A stretch of DNA of 64,000 bases from Berberis thunbergii (lineage: Eukaryota; Streptophyta; Magnoliopsida; Ranunculales; Berberidaceae), in NCBI GenBank assembly GCA_003290165.1, contig QNQO01007624.1:1-64000 (forward strand), in the 5' to 3' direction. Shown in pieces: positions 57,569 through 64,000 of the stretch. Every line of letters begins with the position of its first letter. The stretch's first letter is position 1. The translations under genes were made by a program, and so were the position numbers. The notes under the pieces are model-generated. The model saw nothing but the letters and a program-made list of their open reading frames with translations, was not told the DNA's origin and did not search any database.

Positions 57569-59057
57569 AATAAGGAAAGTTAATAATATATGAAGTAGTA
57601 AGGTGTTCAATTTCTTTGTGGTTATTAATACTAAAAATGGTTTGCTTGGAAATAGGCTGGTATTATAAGAGGTTTGTATTTGATTTCCTTAAAAAGGTAG
57701 GAAATGCATATTATCTACTTATCATACCAAATATTGATGTTTTGAAGTTTCCATAAGAGATGAATGCTAATCTATTTCTCTTTGTGCTTCCTCTTTCAAC
57801 TTTTAAGTTGATACGTGGACAAACATTTATGAGGGTTTTTTTTTATTTTTTATTTAAAAAATTTCACTTATTTAATTATTTTTTCCTATACTACCCTGGT
57901 GAAATTAATTGTGTTTTTCCCTTCAATTGGCAAACATGTAAACAAAAATATAATTTTTGAAAAACTAAAAACTTGATCTTATCCACCATGCATCTCCTCC
58001 TTCAATAATATCGCTTTTACTTTCTTCTTTGCCAAAACTTGCTTAGGTGATCCTCCATTGAGTACTCCAATGAAAAAATGGTGGTTGGGATAAAAAAAAA
58101 ATAATAATAATGCTAAAAAAATTGCATTAACTTATTTGTTCATTGAAATTTTACTTTCATTTTTTTTCTTATTTTTGTAGCTCTAGTTTTCATTTAAAAA
58201 AAAAAAAGAGATATTAATATCATTTTAATTTTACTTCTTTTTTTTTTAAACAAAAAGACATTGCCTTTTTATTAACTAGAGCTTAATTTCACTTTAGTTT
58301 TGCAAATGTTTTTAGCATTAATTATTATTATTTTCTTTTAATCTCTCCTAACCACCACCCTTTATTGGCTCAAATAATGGATGAACATCTAAGCTAGTTA
58401 TGGTGGAGAATAAAGTTAAAGGCGTATTAAGGAGGAGATGTTGAGTGGATAAAATCATTTTTAAGGCTAGCTACTCTAGCCCCTTGTTCCATGGCCTTGT
58501 ATCATGCAATTTGCAAGATGGTGCTTCAGCCCTGTTTATTGGGTGCAACTATCATCACACCTAAAAGAGTGATTTGTAATCTTATACACATCGTGCACAT
58601 TAGCAAACTGCATAAAAAAATTAAAATCAGTGAAGCAGCGCCAAATCAAAAAGAAAAAGATAGCAGAACTAGGTCAACATGTTTGCTAGTTGAGGGAAGA
58701 AGATAAGTGATTTTACCATGGCAGTTGGACAGAATAAATAAGTGAAAAGAAGGGAGAAAATATCAAGAACATGAACTCATAAATGTTTGTCCATGTGTCA
58801 ACTTAAGAAGGGAAAGTTTTGAAAGAGAATGTACAAAACAAAATGGATTAGCATTCATCTCTTATGAAAACTTGGTAATGGAGAAAACATCAATATTTGG
58901 CATGACACTAGATAGTATACATTTTTCACTTTTTAAGAAAATCAAATATAGACTGCCTATAATATCAGTCTATTTCCAAGCATATCTTTCTTAATAATAT
59001 CAATTGTACAAGAAACTGGAATACCTCATTGCTGCATACATTATCAACTTTTCTCAA
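57569..59057. mobile_element. Long-TIR element, copy 2 (~1.49 kb)
   Basis: Full-length relative of 51378-52925 with both arms and the same central segment (GCCTTGTATCATGCAATTTG at ~58492). Its outer ends read ATAAGGAAAGTTAATAATAT and, inward from the right, TTGAGAAAAGTTGATAATGT. Confidence 0.7.
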
Positions 59058-59430
59058 GTTGTAGTCTCGCACATATGAACTTAAGTTGCAATCTCTCTCA
59101 CATATGAACAAACTCATGAACATGACATAATCTACTTAAATGGCCAACTTATTTGGTAATTTTCAATAAGTTGTAAGTTTACAATTAAAATGTTTATCCT
59201 TATATGACTTAACTTGCATCATCTTGTGAGGCCAATACTGCTCAACAAATTGCTAATAATAATTTCCAACATTTTGAAGAAGGTAAGGATCTCATATAGT
59301 TACAATGTACTATGATAGAAATTTTCCATATCACTGCTGCTAATTTAGTTACTCACCATATTTAAAATTATTGACAAGAAATTTTAAGCAAATCCTATTA
59401 ATATTTGCTTGCATATAATATCCCTTTAAT
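59058..59430 (+). repeat. Segmental repeat B, copy 3 (truncated)
   Basis: Follows copies 1 and 2 from AGTTGTAGTCTCGCACATAT-type sequence to CAAATCCTATTAATATTTGC and breaks off at the gypsy-type element that starts at about 59437. The SINE-bearing half is missing. Confidence 0.75.
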
Positions 59431-59436
59431 GCTTAG

Positions 59437-60118
59437 TGATGCAGTCGATTTTTTATCCCTGCTTGACCTTCTGACCTGCTGACCTACATAAGGAACACTC
59501 GTAAGCCACACGGACCATTGTTGTGGTGGTTGATGGAACTCCGATGCTAAAGTCACATAGGGATCTAAAGAATAAGTACTGTTGTAAACAGGGAATTTGT
59601 AGCGTACATTTGTTCACCAACTTCATGTCTTATTTATAGTACTGGAGTCATGGCTCGACCAAGTCATCAGTGATGTAGTTTAGGGAAGGAGATCTTTTTG
59701 AAGATCCTTCTCTAATTAGGAGTTGTGTTGTGGAGGAAAGTTCCCCCGTAAGACTTGTGCTCCTAAATACACGGGAGATAGTTCCCAATAGGAGTGTTGT
59801 CCATAGGTGGAAGTTTCCATGTATGACATATATTCTGGTATTTGCTTCCTAGTTGGAAACAAGGTATTGCTGGCTTGCTTGTCCAAAGCTGATCATCGAG
59901 ATACTTGCCTTAATAGGTTTTACGGGTATTGGGGATGGATGTGAGACGTGTGGGTTTAGCAGGCGGTAGTAATTTGGGTCCGCCTGGTAGACTGTGTTGT
60001 GTGGGTTTAAAACCTCTTGGGCCGGATCAGTGTTGGGCTGACGTTTGGGCATGTTATTCCTCAAGATCATCATGACACGTGTATGATGTAGAAGAGATGA
60101 TGTTTTGGTATATCGTCA
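59437..60118 (+). repeat. Probable 5' LTR of a gypsy-type element
   Basis: Starts TGATGCAGTCG exactly where segment B stops and may end at ...TATATCGTCA near 60118, about 680 bp. A TATTTATAG near 59630 could be its TATA box. The partner LTR lies outside the window, so neither end is confirmed. I found no clear primer-binding site just after 60118. Confidence 0.45.
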
Positions 60119-60199
60119 ATTGTTCCCCTCGAGTTAGTGGGCCATCGATTGGTCCACTAAGTCTCTTCTTGAAAGATACGCTGCTCATGATGATTGAGT

Positions 60200-62577
60200 C
60201 TGAGCCGTTACTTGGGGTCCCTGAAGACCCACCACTCTACACCTTGAGTGGTGATTAGACACCAATGTTTCCTCTGGAAGGATTCGTCTGTTTGCACCGC
60301 GACATGCTTCAAACTGGTGTCCATTTTCCTATGCTTGACGAGATATGGGGCTTTCTGGAATTTCTTGAAACCCCTCCTGCCTAAGTGGTACCGAATGGGT
60401 ACAGGATATTCTTCTTATATTGATCAGGGCAAAGGATGTTGGTGTCTATGTGACTCTAAGGGTGATTCAGTTACGGACATCCCCTCGGCTGAATAATCAC
60501 GTAGTATGCAAGATGACGTCCCAGGCTTATTTTGGGAATCTACCAGATGACTTTAAATTCTTGCAGAAATTATGCTTCCCGGCTTCTTCGAATTCGAAGT
60601 ACTTCAAGTTCAATAGTCGTTTGCTTGAATGGGAGTTCAATCCACTTTGTAAGTATAGTTTTGCCTTTCGACTTCATTGCGCTAATTGTATGTTGATCGT
60701 CACATATGTTCTTTGTATGGAGGTTCCCCATTACTCATCTTTCCCGGGAGGAGGAAGCAGCTATGAAGGTGTTCCATGACAAGTCTTGGATGAGTGCGGA
60801 GGACGTTATTTGCCTTTCCAATTTTAGTCGCAGTGGATTGTGAGCCCACTGGCATGTGGCTCCCACTCTTTTAAGAGCGTTGAAGGTCAAGTCCAAAGGT
60901 GGAGCCTCTTCAAAAGAAGAAGGCCTTCAAAGTTAAGGCTCTCACCCTTTCAAACACAGAGAGGCTTTCTGAGATGTTTGCCTTCTTCATAAGCTCGAAT
61001 AGGTCTCGTACTAAGGCCGAGCCAACTTCCAAACAACCTGCTCCATTGAGGGAGGGGCATGATTTTGACATGTTCACGGAGGCGAAAGTTGTATCATCTG
61101 GTTTGGAGAAAGACCATCTATGTTTAGCAGGGGTTGATGATGCGTTGAAGCTAAGTACCAAGCAAGCTGAAGCTGATGTTGGCTGCTGTGGCGGCTTCTG
61201 TTAGTGCTGACCAATCCAGACATGTTTTGCTGGAAGGTTCTGATGGAGATTTACCTATGGTTTCGGAGGTCAATCGTTCTGCTGGCGGATTGTCTAACTG
61301 GGCGTGGACCGTCCTTCTTACAGTCTGCACTCCCCTCCATCTCATTCCAGGTCTGATATCAAGGTAATGGAGGGTCCAATGGAGGGTCCGCTAGACAATT
61401 CACTTCATTCTCTCCCTTTAGAATCTATTGAGTTGGCTCTCAATAAAAGGGTTGGCTGCTGATGACAAAGGGAAGGTTGTAGATGAGGGCCCAGGTGTGG
61501 TGGATACTGCAAAGGGCGATGCTGGCATAATTCCACAATCGGGAGTGTTTCATCTGGACACACGAATGAGTTTGTTTCCTCCGGACGTAGTGAAAATGAG
61601 CAACCAGACCTAGCACCAAGAGGTTGACATTGACTATGCTTCGAGGAAGCATATAAGCCGACGTTGTAGCTGGCTAGCAAACTTTTCCTCGAAGCCCAAG
61701 GAGGATGTGCCAGAAGAACGTATGGACAAGAGGTTGAAACATCTTATGCTAGGGACATCGCATTTGAGCCAAGTGGACGTTGCTGGGACGAAAGTGGAGG
61801 CGGCTCATGAGAGGGTATACACCATGGAGCGTGTCTTCTCGAATATGCAGAAGTCATATTCTGATGCATTCTTTGAGATTGAATCGTTGAGAAAGTAGAT
61901 AGGAGGCTAGAATAGTCAGCCATTGATGCTAAGACTCAGAGGGTTTGTTTGAAAGCCCTTGAGTCTGATTTAGTAGAGGTGGTGTTTGCAAGGGACAAAT
62001 CCAGAGAAGGGTTGAACCTGGTCCATCATGATCTAGAAGTTGCATAGGAAGCTGTGGCTAAAATGCACTCTGAGTTGCAGTATCTTGCTGAAAAGAATAC
62101 CATGAAAGAATCGGAGTGGATTGTCCAGAGACAACAGTTAGAAGCCGATGTGAAATTCAACACTCGGGAAGCAAGGAAAGCTGGGGACCAATTTCTCCTG
62201 GAGCAACACGAACTTAGTGCAGTTAAAAGTAGCCTGATGCATTGACAGGCAAGTTGGAGTTGTTGGAGCGTGAACTTATTGAAGAAAATGTGCACGAGGA
62301 AGAGTTTCTTAAGGCACAATGAATGTGAGAATTCTGCAAGATCGTGCATGGGAGGGTAGAACTATTGACGCTGATGAAAGATGAGCATCCGGAATGGAAC
62401 CTTGCTTTTTACAGGAATGTGTCTTTTGCAGACTTCGGAGTGATCTCTGTGTTGTTAGAGGAAGAGGGCTATCTGGATCATCATGCTCAGGCTGAGGCAA
62501 GGGCAGACGCAACTCCTGTTCCTTCTGCTGTTAAGCTTAGTTCTCCTGTAATCGTACCTCCTCCTGATGAGGAGTAA
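60200..62577 (+). pseudogene. Gag-like 'putative gypsy-type transposon' protein (broken)
   Basis: Successive frames encode one decayed protein. First comes FPLEGFVCLHRDMLQTGVHF with MLDEIWGFLEF and VPNGYRIFFLY (60260-60420), resembling the Transposase_28/putative gypsy-type domain. The second half of that domain follows (YFGNLPDDFKFLQKLCFP, FNSRLLEWEFNPL). A low-complexity linker with several stops comes next. From 61700 there is a long coiled coil (VYTMERVFSNMQKSYSDAFFEIESLRK, MHSELQYLAEKNTMKESEWIVQRQQ, each shown in part). It ends with a tail (LLTLMKDEHPEWNLAFY) finishing at 62577. Stops at several points and frame changes show it is dead. No protease, RT or integrase follows within the window, so the element may be non-autonomous or may continue beyond it. 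Confidence 0.6.
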
Positions 62578-63166
62578 ATTTGTACCCTTTGTTTCAATTG
62601 TTAATGAAAACATGTTTCTTTTGAGTATGCTATGTACTCGTATTCTATTCGATCTCCCTGTTATACGCTTTCCATTTTGCATTGTCATTTTATTTTGACA
62701 TAGGTCTGGTTGGGTTAGCAGGGAGTCGAGTGCTCTGTTCGCTGTTGAGAGCTTGATCGTTTATGCCGGGAATAATTATGACTTGTTCTTCCATGAGGTC
62801 TCTGAGTTACCATCGCGTTGTTACGTCCAATAGTGAATATTTTGCGGATGGTTTGGTAGTGAGTTACTCTACCCATGTTGCAACTCATCCTTGAGGTTAG
62901 TTGTTGGAGACTCAAGCTATGTATCTGACCGTCAGTTACGGTCGTTGGCATGAGTGAATTGTTGTAGCCGAGCACATTCGTTGTCGTCTATAGTTGAGAA
63001 AGAGCGCTTGGCTCGAGTCAAGTTTTGTAAGCTCGGGCTGGTATCCCATGCAACATCTGTCCGCGCTTAGCGAGTTGGTTTTTAGTCCGCTCAAGTGGTC
63101 ATTGCTGATAATGGGATGTCAACCTATGTGGGCATGAAGACGTTATTTGAGTTGTAATCAAATTTG
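62578..63166. other. Non-coding part of the gypsy-type element
   Basis: Between the gag-like frame and the tandem repeats. Mixed composition, with no open frame of known family. Probably element 3' or spacer sequence. Confidence 0.4.
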
Positions 63167-64000
63167 GCGACCGCTATCCTAAGAAAGAGCAATGGTCCCG
63201 TGGCGAGCCATTGACTAGGCTCCCACCTTCCAAACCATCAATACTCGCACGAAGCGGGCTACAGGTTTAGGATGAGAGAATTTGGCGATCATGGCCTGTA
63301 GGATAACAGTGATCCCATGGGGAGCTGTCGACAAACGTCGAAGCTAACTAGGCTCTCACCTTCAAAATCATCTACACCCGTGCGAAGCGGGCTACAGGTT
63401 TGGGATGAGAAAATTTGGTGACTGTAGAAGAGCAATGGTCTTGTGGCAAACCGTCGACATTAGTCAGAGCTAACTAGGCTCCACTTTCCAACCCATCTAC
63501 ACCTGTGCGCATTGAGCTACAAATTTGGAAATTTTCGGCAACCATGGTCTGTAGAAGAGCAGTGGTCTCATGGCAAGTCGTCATCCTCAATTGGGACTGA
63601 CTCGGTCCCACCTTCCAAACAATATACACCCACACAGAGCGGGCTACAAGTCTTGGAGTTGGAAATTCGACGACCATGGTCTGTAGAAGAGTAGTGGTCC
63701 CATGGCAAACCATCGACATTAGTCGAAACTGACTAGGCTCCCACCTTCCAAACAATCTACACCCGCACGAAGTGGGCTACAGGTCTGGGAGTTGACCATA
63801 AGTTGTCGTCGTTAGTCATAACTGACTAGGCTTACCTGATCAGGTTCGGCGACCATCGTCCGCGAAGGGGTGTTGGTCCCTGGCGAGTCATCGTCACCAA
63901 GCAGAAGAGCGTCGATTAGACTCTTACTTTCTAAGCCATCGACACTCGCGTGCGGTGAACTAGGCGTCGGGATGAACCATAAGCCTTCATCATCAGTTGA
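63167..64000 (+). repeat. Tandem repeat array, 116-135 bp units, runs off the edge
   Basis: Units begin at about 63167, 63283, 63417, 63536, 63670 and, after a partial unit at 63805, 63849. Each has GGCGACCATGGTCTGTAGAAGAG-like, GTGGTCCCATGGC, ACTAGGCTCCCACCTTCC and CGAAGCGGGCTACAGGT segments. Units differ by substitutions and small indels. Arrays of this kind are known from the non-coding 3' part of Tat/Ogre-lineage gypsy elements; assignment to that lineage is inferred. Short frames across it on the minus strand are by-products of the repeat. Confidence 0.85.

Noticed and set aside
63474..63755. 93-codon minus-strand frame with internal similarity
   Set aside because: Its internal repeats are the translated tandem DNA units; it has no start context or family match.

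Overview
The window is nuclear DNA from a flowering plant, most likely a eudicot; I cannot name the species. The evidence is intron-rich genes of plant-specific families, an endogenous plant pararetrovirus, CACTA- and Mutator-type miniature elements, plant LTR retrotransposons and an AT-rich background. I found no CRISPR arrays, rRNA or functional tRNA genes.

Three host genes can be reconstructed. (1) A methylesterase-family alpha/beta hydrolase on + (12684-22068, four coding exons, 294 aa, GHSAG serine and Asp/His partners present). Its second intron is 8.1 kb and packed with inverted-repeat elements. (2) A single-exon DUF4228/PADRE-type protein on - (23117-23572, 151 aa). (3) A nucleotidyltransferase with a PAP/OAS1 substrate-binding domain on - (49624 down to 29009, nine coding exons, about 931 aa in outline). 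Its introns reach 9.6 kb and host a copia-type element and a LINE relic. All its splice sites and phases fit except that exons 5 and 7 each lack one base in a T run, so as assembled it is frameshifted twice.

The rest is mobile or duplicated DNA. 1-430: Ty3/gypsy protease-region relic. 2253-3437: two related CACTA-type MITEs with TSDs. 3671-11288: one genome-length, circularly permuted, degraded copy of a florendovirus-like caulimovirid, opened between its movement and coat protein regions, with a ~75 bp terminal repeat and a recognisable promoter, poly(A) signal and tRNA-Met primer site. 22855-23044 and 50511-50693: two members of a GC-rich hairpin family with TGTCGAGG-type TIRs, one with a perfect 9-bp TSD. 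50185-59430: a complex direct-repeat array whose units carry long-TIR elements and a tRNA-derived SINE. 59437-64000: the left part of a gypsy-type element with a degraded gag-like coiled-coil reading frame, then 116-135 bp tandem repeats running off the edge.

The host genes show no sign of working together. The most novel-looking items are the GC-rich Mutator-like hairpin family, with an empty site supplied by a local duplication, and the layered array at 50-59 kb. I found no convincing new multi-gene system. All alignments and splice models were done by eye.
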